Source: Hyalella azteca (Eukaryota > Arthropoda > Malacostraca > Amphipoda > Hyalellidae). From it: DNA of 64,000 nucleotides. The position numbers and the translations under genes are program-made. The notes under the pieces were generated by a model. That model worked only from the letters and a program-made list of their open reading frames with translations, ran no database searches and was not told the origin of the DNA. Location of the stretch: NCBI RefSeq assembly GCF_000764305.2, contig NW_025944327.1:186001-250000 (forward strand), written 5' to 3'. The first letter of the stretch is position 1. The number at the start of each line of letters is the position of its first letter. Below, one piece after another: positions 47,663-59,779 of this stretch.

Positions 47663-50600
47663 CTTCGTGATGCATAGAAAGATACAGAAATTTGCGCATT
47701 GCTGTTCAAGTCTTTTTATTTGATTCATTTTATATTTAATTAGCATTAAAATAGAAAGATACAGAAATTTGCTCATCTTTTTACTTGATGCATTTTATAG
47801 TAAATTAGCATTAAACAAAAGTGATGAGTATTACGTGAGTTTAAATTCATTAAATTAAATTCAGATTCCACATACTAAATGGTCAACAATCTTAAAATCT
47901 CGACTGTATCAAGTGAATATCACTAAAAATACACACAAAAATGGTGAAAATACAAAACAAGTGACGCTTAAGTCACTATTTTAAAAGGTTCGCAGCAGGT
48001 TATACAATTCATTCACTATACTAGACCGAGTGAAAGGATTAATCGTTTTCACTATTATGAAAGGTTCTATGTAGGCCGTATATTTCGTATTAAACGAGAC
48101 TGTGTGAAGTGACTTGTCAGTCACTATGAACGGCGCCTTTGAACACAGTAAAATGGCTTTCACAACATTCACCAAGAAAATATCGGTAAAAATACTTAAC
48201 AACGATTAACTAATATTAAAATTAATAACCCCAAAGTAACATTGTGCAAAAAAACTAATTAGAATTAATTTTCATAGCACAAATTCGAAAATAATCCATA
48301 TCAAGTTCTCAGGAAATTTCTATTCATTATCAATGTTGATGAATTTTGTCCGAATTGAGTTAAGGAGCGACGCGTTGAGCATATAAGGTTTGAAATATAT
48401 GTTTGAAAAATAAATATAAATAAATGTTCTAATGTGAAATAAGAAACAGCTTCAAACGTATTAGGAGGCCGAATCAATATTTCAGTCAGTTGAATTGTAA
48501 TCATAATTTAGAATATGTACAAATCCATCAAGGATATATTTCAATATCGAGATTAATCAACACAGGGCTGAGCAAACTGAATTAATTAGGTAATTAATTT
48601 AACATTAGTTCATTCATAGCCATGAATGACAGTGTTTGAATGTCACGAATGATACCACTCAACATAAACTAAATAATCACTATATATTATAAAACCAAAA
48701 AAATTTTTACTTAAAAAATTCTTAGGGTTCAATTTCTATTACGAGGAAATTAATAGGTTATTATTGTGTTAGAATAATAGAAATCCTGACAAAAAAGCTT
48801 GAAACTAATTTAAAAATAATAATAATAAGTTATCGCCATCTTCATTGTAGCCTCCCGACAACAAAAATAGTTAAAATGAATAATAAATTACGGTATCGGG
48901 AAACGTAAAGGAACGCAAGTTTTCAACAACATCTGATGTTTTGTCAGATTCTGAAGACTGTAATGACTGTAAACACTTTGACGACTGTAAACACTTTAAC
49001 CGGATCAGACGAAGCTCCGTAATACAAGAGATGCAAGACGGATCAGTGCAAGGCTTTGAACAAAATAATAAGAGCCACGAAATCAAATAATGCATCGTAG
49101 AAATGTTAACGTTTTACTTAAACTGAACATAATTCAGAAATTTTATTATAAACTTGAAAAAATAAAATGAGCCGTCCTGGTTTACAAAAAAATGTAAACC
49201 TGCTGTACGATGCACCAAAGTCAGCAAAAAATACACACAACTCACAGAAAACGAACAAATTGTTAACAAAAAACATTATCTCGTCTTCATTCAAACTTGC
49301 ATTAAAGAAAAACCCACTCCTTGACTATTGCAATAAACTCAGGATGTGAACTTCAAACGCATGTTCTGTAATACAAGAATTGCCAGCACCAATTAAATGG
49401 TAGGAATATCATTACTCTATAGTTTAATCATCAAGATGGTAGAAATAACATTACTCTATAGTTTTAATCATCAATTTAAAGAACGCTCACAGTAAGAGAG
49501 ACTGACTAATTTAAATAATTTACCTACTTCAATTCAATTAATTAGAAAAAAAAACAGTGAAGTAGAACTTTAACAGAATTTGCATATTGTTCAGTAGCGA
49601 TATGGTTAAAGTAATTAAAATATTATTGGTTGTATGAGAAATATCATCAGAGTTGTGGTTAGAAAGGCTAAATCCTTGGTCAATAGAAGAACATGTCAAA
49701 AAATATTTAATACGCATTAATTTGGGCAAAAACGCGAATAACTAATTTTTGACCAAATCATAATCGAGACAAGAAGCTTTTCATGATCTTATGAAGCAAA
49801 TTGTGATTTTATGGATGATAAGGACCAGTATTGCTAATAATAAATGATCAATATGGAAATCATAAAAAACATTACACGTCCAACCTGTAATAAACAAGAA
49901 AAACGTATATCTGATGCTGTAAAAAAAAATTCTCAAAAGACGTAAAAAAATAATTGCAACGATTTTAGCACGACGACTACAGAAACAACGAAAGCAAGAC
50001 CACCACAAAAAAAAATCTTTGATGAAACTTAAAGCATTTAGGTACGTTAAGATGGAACCGTGACTTGAGAGACGCCATATTTAAAAGAAATCAAAGCAGG
50101 ATTCAGCCGTAAATAATATTTTTGACCTCAAAATCACTGATGATTAGTTGAATTAGATTAGTCAAGATCACTAAATTCGGGCCCATTAATTTTGTCACAA
50201 GCAAAAATTAATGAAGACAAACCTCCGTTTAAAAAACAACCAGCAGTAATGGTGATGTGGAATTAAACTTATAAAAGTAATAACACTATGCAATAATAAA
50301 ATTAGGTAATTAAATTAATAAAAACGATCGCTCCGCACGTAGGTAACGAATAAACCGTTATAACAATAACGATGGATAATTCAATAACATATATTTTAAC
50401 CAGAACAAAATGGAAACATTAAAGTAAATCATAAGTGAAAATTGATAAGCTCCAAAGTAAGCCTGGGACAACAACAATTGCCCTCACATTGGCACGACAG
50501 AGAAAAATTAGCAGCTGGATTAATGTTCATTTAAATCAAATGCAACAATATTTAACATTAGTAGCTGGAGCAGCACTGCAAGCAAAAAATAATAGCGCAG

Positions 50601-50995
50601 GATAGTAACGTGAAGTAATAACATTACGCAAGGAAAATGGTTTGACGCCTGGACGCATGGTTAATGGTTGAATGGCGCAGAGTTAAAGGCTGATCACAAA
50701 GCGCAGAGTTAATGGCTGATCACAAAGCGCAGAGTTAATGGCTGATCACAAAGCGCAGAAAAAGCGCAGAGTTAATGGCTGATCATAAAGCGCAGAGTTA
50801 ATGGCTGAGCACAAAGCGCAGAGTTAATGGCTGATCACAAAGCGCCGAGTTAATGGCTGATCACAAAGCGCAGAGTTAATGGCTGATTATAAAGCGCCGA
50901 GTTAATGGCTGATTATAAAGCGCAGAGTTAAAGGTTAATAATAAAATGCAGATATCAAATAAGACCAGGCGGGGACAGCGAGCGGAGAATCCTAC
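47663..50995 (-). other. PIP5K intron (3.3 kb, phase 1)
   Basis: The 26-bp array occupies its 5' part. At its 3' end (about 47,676-47,815) is an imperfect 80-bp tandem duplication that includes the acceptor-proximal sequence aaatttctgtatctttcta on the gene strand, so the polypyrimidine region is present twice. Between 47,816 and 50,671 I see only AT-rich sequence and a small duplication at 49,398-49,470 (atcattactctatagttt). Confidence 0.75.
50672..50940 (-). repeat. 26-bp minisatellite after the donor of the 51-kb exon
   Basis: About ten units of gcgcagagttaatggctgatcacaaa (plus-strand sense) with variants such as gcgccgagtt and gattataaa. The nearest unit is about 55 bp from the 5' splice site. 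Confidence 0.95.
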
Positions 50996-51247
50996 CTCGA
51001 TCAGACTCAGGCTTGTGGATGTTAGACTCAGAGTCTGGCAACGCTTCTGCTGTGGAGCTGAGCTCAGCCTCCGCTGTAGAAGCAGTGGCAGTAGTGACAA
51101 CATCAGCAGCAGTAGTAGCAGTAGAATTACTGCGTGCAGTGACAGTAGCAGTAGCAGCAGTGCCAGGGTCTAAGAGATGAGAAGAAGAGTGCGGTCTCTG
51201 GAAGCGCAGCGATGTACCACGGCGACGGGAAGGCGAGTGTCGCAGCG
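50996..51247 (-). CDS. PIP5K1: PIP5K tail exon: SPSRRR then Thr/Ala-rich
   Basis: Acceptor TATACACAG and donor GATCGAG|GTAGGA bound 252 nt, phase 1 in and out. It starts LRHSPSRRRGTSLRFQRP, which matches in place and character the LK(S/P)SPSKK segment that follows the kinase domain in vertebrate type I PIP5Ks. The rest is Thr/Ala/Ser-rich (GTAATATVTARSNSTATTA), consistent with an unstructured tail, and ends in an acidic stretch PDSESNIHKPESDR. The last base G joins GAA (or TG) of the next exon. Confidence 0.9.
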
Positions 51248-52800
51248 CTGTGTATATAACAACATTACGTGTGTTATATACACAATACAATTAAAAATGT
51301 GTTATATTCACAATACAATTAATGTAAAAGATACAATGTCTGTATCTTTTACCCCCGGCATTACCAACAACCGATTCAAACGTGACCAAGAATCGATGTG
51401 TTCGTAACTCTTGTCGTCACCAACACCATTGGTGTCTATCACAGTAACATTATTGCTCGAACATTGTTTGGATTTATGGACCTAGATTTTAGTAAAAATA
51501 AATAAGAATGACAAATGATGGACAATAATATCAAGAAGGAGCCGATGGAGAAGTGCACGTGAGTCAAGAAAATCATTTCGATCGCCGCTCGTTTTTGTAA
51601 AAATTTGCAGTCGCGCTATCGGATCGGCGGAAATATTAATATTGATAAAAATATATTAATTAATATATATTAATATTAATTTTGGTGTACAAAATTTGTG
51701 GGCGGCACTTGTTTGGATTGGTTAGCGTCCGAGTTGAAATATAACGCTGTTATATCATGCACCTATATATGCTCATTCAAGTTTTTCACTTCAGTCAATT
51801 ACTGTAATATTTTATTGTTATTCAATTCATCATATCTCGTTAGCCCACAGACCATGATTGCTCTGCTGTAAGTGACCATTAATTTTTCACATGAGCAATG
51901 CTAAATATTTATTAACTTAGAAAATTTAAGGAGCAACAAGAACGAAATACCTATCCCAAGAAACTTGTGCAGAGATTGTGAAATAAAACGTAGCCCTATA
52001 TGATATCCTTCATCTATAGTGAGGAAAAACTCATAAAATACAATATAAACGACATAGCGACAACTAATACTTCAAAATCAACTAAGAGCAAAAATGAACA
52101 ATGGTCGGAAAAATTTCTCACACCATTTCGAAATTATCACTTTTTTAGAAGCAAGCATTGTGTTCCATATGACTTACATGCCACACGTTGAACAACATCA
52201 AACCTTACGATTGTTATGTTTATTGTTAAAGCACGCAAATGCTGACCAGTTAATAGAATAAAACAAGAATAGCCAATAAATGAGATAATGTCAGTGGGAT
52301 TTCTTGAGAGCTAATTAAATTACTTATTACAAATTATATTAAGTTTCATAACGAAATTTTCAATATTAACATTTCATTGAACAATTTAAGAGGCAGCCCT
52401 GAAACCTGTTTTTAAATTATTTATAAGAATAATATCATTGTATTGAAGGTCATCTAAGTGATATTAGAAGGAAGTAACGAGCATAAAACAATTTTTTTTA
52501 TTTCTAAAACAACAGAAAATTGTAAAATTCTCATGCGTGCTTAAGAGAAATTTAAAGGTTGCAGCAGAGGCGTGCTTGAGTCAAATAACATTTTCAATAT
52601 ATTAAGTACGGTATGATATATTTTCTACTATTTTATTGAAGTCACGAAAGTTGTTTCGGAATGCAAGAGTATTCGTATTCGCAAGTATATGCAATGAACG
52701 AACCCTGATCCAAAAGAACAGTAAATTTTAATAAATAATTTTCTTAGTGTCAGAGAAAAGAGCAAAGAAAAATAAACGGCTCATATTGACCAAATATCGA

Positions 52801-52935
52801 CGCACATTTTCACAAACAGCACGAGCACAGAGCGGACTGATGCGCCTTTAGCTGTGTTAAGCTGAGTAAGGATGGCTCACACAATGGAAGTGCACCGTTA
52901 TCTGGACAAAGTCTCACTCATTTTTTAGTGAGACT
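52801..52935 (+). mobile_element. Dispersed 'CGCC..TGGGTC' repeat, copy B
   Basis: The longest copy: CACATTTTCACAAACAGCAC, GAGCACAGAGCGGACTGATG, CGCC, GGATGGCTCACACAATGG, TGGACAAAGTCTCACTCATT. It is followed by expanded AGTGAGACTCACT hairpin units to about 53,010. Confidence 0.8.
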
Positions 52936-53814
52936 CACTCAGTGAGTCTCACAAAAGTGAGACTCACTGAAAAGAGAAAAAAAAGTGAGTCTTTTTTTCT
53001 CACTCAGTGAAGATTTACACCCCATTTTTTGCAATGCTCGTAATTTTTCTATGTATACTTTAATGCAGTTTAGTAATCAATTTAAACAAGATCACATTAT
53101 ACATTCCTAATTTGTAAGTGAAATTTATAGAGCTTTTCAAGTATACTAAAAGCTGTCAGTGGCAGCTGATGGCACATATATATTACATGTCAATAAATAT
53201 TGTATTGAGAAGAATGCATTCAAATAATCTAATAAAACTAAGAACACAGGTAGCAAGGCATATAGGTATGTGTATCTAATAAGCGACAATAAAATTAGGA
53301 ACATCAGCGGGAGAAAAATGCGTGCAGGGTGCAAAAAAAATGCTGGTCTACAGCGGATAGAGTATAATTGATTTGTTCGATGAATTTTATGCAAATTATG
53401 TCAAGTTTCAATCGAATTATAGAATATAGTTTCATGCGAATTGGTAAAATATCGTAGATGAATATTGCATGGAAATAACTGATTCTTCATTGAACCATTA
53501 ATTTTGTAAAAGAACGCATGTTATCGAGAAAAAAAAAATTAAATAACTTCTGAGCAGACACGGTACAAATACAAATATATTTAATTACAAGGTGTGATGT
53601 ACGCAGTAGAACTCGTCGTATAAAACGTTATGTGAGGAGCTAAATACAAAGCAAAGCAAAATATACAAAAAATCCACAAACATTTCCTAGTTTTTCAGGT
53701 GTGAATTTCAAACGTACATCAATGCCAAGAGATCCTAACATATCTTCTATGGTTTGGTCAACATCACAACATGACTTGCTGATTTTACGCAAATCGAAAA
53801 TATTACCATTAATA

Positions 53815-53925
53815 ATCGGAAATAATAATAATACTCGGAAATATTAGTATTAATATTTTGAAATATATAATATTAATATTCGGAAATATATAATATTAAT
53901 ATTCGGAAATATTAGTATTAAGAGT
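53815..53925 (+). repeat. AT-rich short tandem repeat
   Basis: Four or five imperfect units built from cggaaatat and (ta)atattaatatt. Simple-sequence origin is likely. Confidence 0.85.
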
Positions 53926-54834
53926 GGACGCTGCAGCATTGTCGTCTACGAGTATTCTATACAAGATTAGACGACTTACAAACTCAACTTATTCATGAGA
54001 ATCATCGTTATCGACATGTTATTGATTACAAGAACAGAGAATGAGACTCAATGCAGACTGGTGTGTTGGTGCAGTAGTGAACATCAGATGGGAAACAAGT
54101 TTGTTGAGACACAAAACGCTGATATGAACGCACAAACATAACATGTACTTCAATTTTAAAATTTTTCACTTTGAATGAAAATTTATGAAGTCGGAAAAAA
54201 TTATAAATTAGACTATAAAAGTTGTAAATTAACATATATAACGTTACATGATATGCAATTACACCGCGTTCTGGCACATGATTTAGATTTTAGAATAAAA
54301 AAAAATGTGATTAAAACTTCATCTTTTGCTGGATGGAAATTCACGGCCTCAAGTATTGCAACCAGCAAAATGAATGTAAAATATTTCAGAAAAGTCGCTC
54401 ACTCATCAGAGCATCAAAAAAGTAATGAACTTTGCAAAGTAATATTTACATTGATAATGTAAAAGTCAACGGGGATAAATTAAAAAATTTTAAGCAAGCT
54501 TCATGTAAAAGAGATTATAAAATAGACGGCGAACACGCACGACATATACTTTGAGTAGTTAGTGCCTGGTTTAACATAATACAGTCTATAAAGCAGTATA
54601 ATGAAGAATGGTGGAGCATGTCAGACAGAAAACACGACATGCGTAGTGATGGAATATTTAGCCGGAAAATACATCGTCTGGGGGAAGCATGCGTGAGCAG
54701 CTTCGTGGGGAAGTCGTGGGGAAAGTAAGGTGTCCCGAGACGATCATGGGACCAAGTCCTGATGGTACAAATTCGGGCCCAAGAATGAGCCATGTGAGCC
54801 CATGAGCGCACCACGTTGAGAGGGAGCTAATTCG

Positions 54835-55245
54835 GGCCTAAATGAGGAAAATTTTTGGCCCAAAATAGGGCAAAGTCGGGGAAAAGATGAGACAAATTCG
54901 GGCCCAAGAGGGAAAAAATTCCGGCGCAAAATAAGGCAAAGTCGGGGAAAAGACGAGACGAATTCGGACCCAAGAGGGAAAATTCGGGCCAAAAATGGGG
55001 CGAAGTCGTGGATAAGATGAGACATATTCGCGCCTAAGAGGGAAAAAATTTGGGCCCAAAATATGGCCAATTAAGTCGGGGATAAGATGAGACGAATTCG
55101 GGCCCAAGAGGGAAAAATTCCGGCCCAAAATAGGGCAAAGTTGGGGATAAGACGAGACAAATTCGGGCCCAAGAAGGAAAAAATTCGGGCCCAAGAAGGG
55201 AAAATGCCGGCCCAAAATAGGGCAAGAGCAATGGCGGGGACAAGA
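54835..55245 (-). repeat. About 66-bp minisatellite (GGGCCCAA..AATTC)
   Basis: Six or so diverged units run with the common core attcgggcccaagagggaaaa and aaaatagggcaaagtcgggg (plus-strand sense). They begin about 300 bp past the donor of the 55.5-kb exon. Overlapping ORFs on both strands repeat the same peptide in every unit and reflect the array, not a gene. Confidence 0.9.
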
Positions 55246-55539
55246 TGGGTCAAATTTGTGCCCCAGAGGGAACAACGTCGGGCTCAAGAAGTGGCAACGT
55301 GGGCCCAAGATGGGCCCTACGTCAAAAGCAAGATAAAGCCATGAAGAATAAAATAAAATTACGTATCATCGTACAGAATAATGTGATATCAGTAAGGTCA
55401 TGCAGGTCGTGTAGGGTCCTGTATGTCTGTCTATGTAGGGACATTTATAATTAAGCATGATCAAGTATAATCATGTAGGGTTAAAGTAGACTCATGCAAG
55501 GTGATGCAGCATGATGCAGGTTATGCAGGGTCAACGTAC

Positions 55540-55602
55540 CTATGTAGCTGGAGACGAGCGTGCGGAATTTTCGATGTTGGCCCGTTACCTCGGGCAGGTC
55601 CA
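55540..55602 (-). CDS. PIP5K1: PIP5K tail exon, symmetric 63 nt (constitutive or cassette)
   Basis: The acceptor follows a pyrimidine-rich stretch ending CTGCTGTAG, and the donor is ACATAG|GTACGT. The 63 nt are phase 1 in and out and encode DLPEVTGQHRKFRTLVSSYI. Joined to its neighbours it reads RIPS-L-DLPEVTG and SSYI-A-LRHSPSRR. Skipping it also keeps the frame (RIPS-P-LRHSPSRR, close to the KKIP-LKPSPSKK order I know from vertebrate PIP5K), so it may be alternatively spliced. Charged and free of low-complexity runs, it looks like true coding sequence. Plus-strand ORFs over it are shadows. Confidence 0.75.
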
Positions 55603-57551
55603 CTACAGCAGCGGCAGTAACAACAACAACGGCCAAACATCAATCATCATCCACCATTATCATCCACCAATATACTGGTGCACTATCATCCCCAGCTCTA
55701 CGCCTACAGGGAGAACATGCCTACAAGGTAGCAGGCCTACGCCATCTGTGTGATCCAGCTGAGTACACTCACATCAATGAGTGAGTCAGGATTACGCACT
55801 GTAGTGTTTTTAACGTTGAATATAGGAGCTGGACTCACGTAAGTGCTAAATCCTGACCCACATATCCCTCTGAGTATGCGTAATAGCATAAAATGAGCAA
55901 TATCAGCCAAGAACCACTATAAAGAGAACACTTTCGATAATCGTTTTAGGGTTTCGATTTTCAAAATTCTCGATTAACCGAGAACAAGAAAATTGATAGA
56001 AATTCAAGAAAGAATACTTTGGATGTGGAAATATATACCGCTGAAACGATGTAATGTTGATACAAGACTACAGGGATGTACAGGGAATTCCTAGTCAAGG
56101 AAAATTCAACAGGTAAAGACTATTAACCCTCTTCGCAATAATAGTAAAACTGATGATAGTCAAAGAAAATTCAACAGATAATACCATTAACCTTTAACAA
56201 ATAATACTGATGAAGTCAACACGCTGGTCACCGTCACTGTGAAGACATCGCATCATAAGACATCTCCAAAACGCTATGATGAACAAACGATTTATCACGG
56301 TAAGAAAATAACTTTCAGAGAATTAAGTGCGGCGGTTGAGGCGAGTCGATCACGGAAAATGTCACAGGGAATGCAACGTGAACAATTATACATATTCTGC
56401 GACCGACGAATCAGAAAAGTATGGACATCCGAAGGACAGAAAAAGTCTACAACCCTCGAAAATTCAAACCCAAAGTTCAACATGAGACTGAAAACCAACA
56501 GAGAATAATGCACAAATGAATTAAATCCATTCTCAGCCTTTTTTAAAATTGGAATGCAAGTGTCTTGGAAAATCAAAATATTTTTGTGGAAAAAATTGTA
56601 CATGAGGAAATATATAATAATATTTCCAATATTGATTATTAAAATAACTGTAAATATTCTAAGAACCTAATAAACAGAGGAACACTTTTATTTAATTCAG
56701 AATAAGTCGAAGGTGTAAACATAGACAGGTGTAAAACATACAGGTGTAAACATAGATATTCGAGTGACGACGATATAAGCTAATAAAAACAAGTTTAAAA
56801 CAACACGAATCAATGAAGAAATAATAAATACGATTCAAGTGTAGTCCATTGCAAGGAATAACTCAAGACGCAATAGCAAGTATTAAATGAAGGAATGTAT
56901 GAATTTGAACGAGATCCACGCGCCATTTTCTGATTTTTCCTCCGTGGGCAGGGATCCCAAACGAACTTGACGAAACTTTTGCGTCTGTAATTTAAAACTT
57001 TGCATTTATGTGTGGCCATAATATTGGCTTAATTCCTAGCTGAGGTCCAAGTTTAGAGCAACAAAAGTTTCAAGATTGCATTTGAAGTCCTTAGAAATGA
57101 AAGACAATAATGATCGCATCCAAAGAGAACTTTGAGATATAATACTAGTACTAATGATACCGGATAAGTGGTTGATCATTCTGACATTACTAGACTGAAG
57201 ACTAGATAGTTCTAAATATTTGACTAAAAAACTAATTGAAAGCTTTGATTGCCATATTACGCTTGTTTCGTAATGTGTTAACAAAAATTTCATTCATTTA
57301 TAAGCTGACTGTGTACTATAAGGAAAATTCAAGCAAGGGGCCCACTCTATATATCTACCTACTTCTACTTTGCCTCTACCAAATCAATACATCAAACCAA
57401 CAAGAAAGGATTGGGCAATAAATAAAACAGCGAGTTAACTAAAATCATAAAGAAAATTCGATTAACTTCACATTTGCAAACAAAATAGCAACTAAAAGTG
57501 TGAACGAAATTAGGATACGATGAAAACATAGCTTCTCTTCGCGAAACTTAC

Positions 57552-57587
57552 TTGCCGGCGAGTGGCCACCGGTTCTTGGGGACAAGT
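57552..57587 (-). CDS. Candidate 36-nt PIP5K microexon
   Basis: A short GC-rich island in AT-rich intron ends at a strong donor, CCGGCAA|GTAAGTT. With an acceptor at CAAGAAAG it is 36 nt, symmetric phase 1-1, reading LSPRTGGHSPA. It could therefore be included in the phase-1 intron between 59,692 and 55,602 without breaking frame. The acceptor's pyrimidine tract is poor and the peptide is not recognisable. Confidence 0.3.
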
Positions 57588-57769
57588 CTTTCTTGTGCGC
57601 AACGAACCAAACAAAATCAGGATAAACAATGTGATAAAGTAATGAAATATGCATAAAGTGGAAACTGAATACTAGAACTTAGAGGGAAGTTGGTGTGAAA
57701 AAATCACGAATCTAGGCAAAGAAATGGGGAAAACGGAAAGAGAACAATTAAGGTATTGTAAAAGAGAGA

Positions 57770-57900
57770 AAGAGTGGCAAGAACACGAGTATTAGAGAAC
57801 AGTGAAGACGAAAAGGAGTGGCAAGAACACGAGTATTAGAGAACAGTGAAGGCGTTGTCGTGAAGAATAGAAAGGCAAAAACAGGAGTATTAGACAACAG
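57770..57900 (-). repeat. About 47-bp repeat, three units
   Basis: Three decaying copies of a unit containing gtggcaagaacacgagtatt and agagaacagtgaag. It lies about 180 bp upstream, in gene sense, of the candidate microexon at 57,552-57,587. Confidence 0.8.
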
Positions 57901-59468
57901 AAAAAATGCATATTCGAAAACAGGAAAACTTATGTAATAAGAAATAAATATAACACCCAGGGTAAATATGTAAAGGTTCAACACATTATTTAGTAAAAAT
58001 GAACAATGATAGCGATGCAAGATAGTGACACGTCAAGGGGGAATATGGAAGTGCTGGTATGGCTGAGCTGCAGTACTTTATAACAGTCAATTAATCATTC
58101 AAATAATATCAAACAAAAGCACGTATACAAACTCAAATTAAATTTAAATGTTGAATAAAATCTGTTATGAACTAATCATGATGTCAGGGGAAGGATTCAA
58201 GTAAACGCTCAAGTAGGTTACGTCAATCCACTCATAATTCTGTAGTATTGAAATTATCTCAAAATAAAATCAACGATAAATTAGTAATAATAGACATAAT
58301 AATAATAAACTTACCGTGCCTAAAATCAAACAAGGTGCCACAAAAAAAAATCAGCGTGATAAATATAAGCCTAGCTACAATAACCGGCATTAACCAAGAA
58401 ATGAATAACGTCAGTAACAACCCCGAAAAAATACGTCAGAGATAACCCCTTAAAAATACGTTACTGATAACTAAGAAATACCCGCCATTGATAACCAGAA
58501 AAATATGCCGCGTTTAGCAAAGTTTCATGCGCCACTGATAACCAAGATAAAATGCCATAGATAACTAAGAAAAAAACATGAGAAATTAAATTGAACACAA
58601 TTCAACTGAACGATCACAAAAACGACCTTGGCTGTGCATTTAATCGGAAAATTCGATAAAAGAGAATATGGCCATATGACAACTTCGTCAAACGAAATTC
58701 TTTTCTGTTGCATTTTCAAATGCGTAAAGTAAAAAATGAAAACGGCTCCAGAGAAAAAAATACCAATTCTATTCTAAGAAATGAACATTATTTGTTATTT
58801 CCAATTACACAAATGACCAGGCAAGAAACCGCTGTCAAAGATCTTAATGCGATCAATTGCGATAACGACAATTTTCAATTGCGATCACAACACAACGATC
58901 ATTGCACAAATATTAGAGAAGCTGGACAATGCAACCTCAGCATTATCCTCTCACGCCTATCATTAAGATCCTCTTATTATCCTCCTACCTCAAAGCGGTT
59001 ACTCTCAACTGAATGGAGATTTCCTCCAAAAAATGTAGTCTCGGAAAATCTTAATCATATTCAAGAGCATCAAGAGAACTAAAAAAGACTAACATAGCAG
59101 CTTCAACAAGTCATGGAACTAGAGCTATAACAAGAGCAAATTCAGAAACAACAGCAATAAGAGCCATAACAACAATCGCTGTACATAATAGACGTTAGGT
59201 CAAACGATATCGAGAACAACCAAACGCATACCAATAATTCCGATAACCCTGCAGCAACATAACAATCTTGTTCAATATTGAAGACCGCACTCCTTTCAAA
59301 GTTAACTTATTTTTCAAGTCTCGCCGATAATAACATATAATCTACATGAGTGAGCCTGGCTTCCTGAGTACAATAGAAGATGAGACATGCTAAGGACATC
59401 ATTAGGGAAACTTGAAAGCACATTTGCCGGATTAAAGGCACTATAGCATATAATTAAAGGCATATAAA

Positions 59469-59648
59469 AGGGTAGTGAGGGCACCGAATGAGGGTAGTGA
59501 GGACACCGCAAGAGGGTAGTGAGGGCACTGCAAGAGGGTAGTGAGGGCACTGCAAGAGGGTAGTGAGGGCACCGCAAGAGGGTAGTGAGGGCACCGCAAG
59601 AGGGTAGTGAGGGCACCGCAAGAGGGTAGTGAGGGCACCGCAAGAGGG
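59469..59648 (-). repeat. 22-bp minisatellite just after a PIP5K donor
   Basis: About eight units of gggtagtgagggcaccgcaa (plus-strand sense) with a few substitutions. The array starts about 40 bp into the intron after the exon at 59,692. Its three minus-strand frames are open only because the unit has no stop codons, so they are not taken as genes. Confidence 0.93.
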
Positions 59649-59691
59649 CAAAGGGGGCAGCATTAGAGGATACATAAGAGCAGACACTCAC

Positions 59692-59779
59692 GCGACGGTA
59701 TCCTCTTGAAGACGCGCTCAGCCATGAATTTCTGGAAGCGCTGCGCGTAGAAGTTCGGCCGGTGCACCGAGATCGTGTC
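59692..59779 (-). CDS. PIP5K1: PIP5K exon: end of the kinase domain
   Basis: The acceptor CATGTCCCCAG and donor CGTCGC|GTGAGT bound 88 nt, phase 0 in and phase 1 out. It reads DTISVHRPNFYAQRFQKFM then AERVFKRIPS. DT(V/I)SVHRPxFYAxRFxxFM is the last conserved block of type I PIP5Ks. It joins directly to the VTDG of the previous exon to give the family's DGDT motif. The split last codon continues either into the 55.5-kb exon (Leu) or the 51-kb exon (Pro). A 22-bp array begins about 40 bp past the donor. Confidence 0.96.

Larger units (their letters stand above)
51248..55539 (-). other. PIP5K intron (4.3 kb, phase 1)
   Basis: It contains the 66-bp array, an AT-rich short repeat at 53,815-53,925, and one copy of the six-member dispersed repeat at 52,801-52,935. 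A hairpin AAAGATACA-atgtc-TGTATCTTT lies at about 51,328-51,352, and a 29-bp duplication (tgtgttata..cacaatacaatta) at about 51,268-51,324, just upstream in gene sense of the next acceptor. The plus-strand ORF at 54,175-54,462 is unrecognised and probably chance. Confidence 0.7.
55603..59691 (-). other. PIP5K intron (4.1 kb, phase 1)
   Basis: Apart from the 22-bp array, a candidate microexon at 57,552-57,587 and a three-unit repeat at 57,770-57,900, this intron is AT-rich sequence without recognisable genes. Short degenerate duplications are visible at 58,430-58,575 (gataac..aaaata) and 56,095-56,205 (aaaattcaaca). The plus-strand ORFs at 58,708-59,082 and 56,239-56,508 have no recognisable domain. 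Confidence 0.7.

Noticed and set aside
54835..55308. Long overlapping ORFs on both strands (up to 156 codons)
   Set aside because: They repeat the same peptide per 66-bp unit and are produced by a minisatellite.
56880..57000. Minus-strand WDPCPRRKNQK reading as an exon
   Set aside because: The possible acceptor lacks a matching donor in phase 1; peptide not recognisable.
58708..59082. Plus-strand 124-codon ORF inside a PIP5K intron
   Set aside because: No recognisable family and antisense to the gene; kept only as intron content.
59314..59691. Minus-strand ORFs repeating LPSCGALTTLLRCPHY
   Set aside because: Three open frames of one 22-bp unit inside a PIP5K intron.
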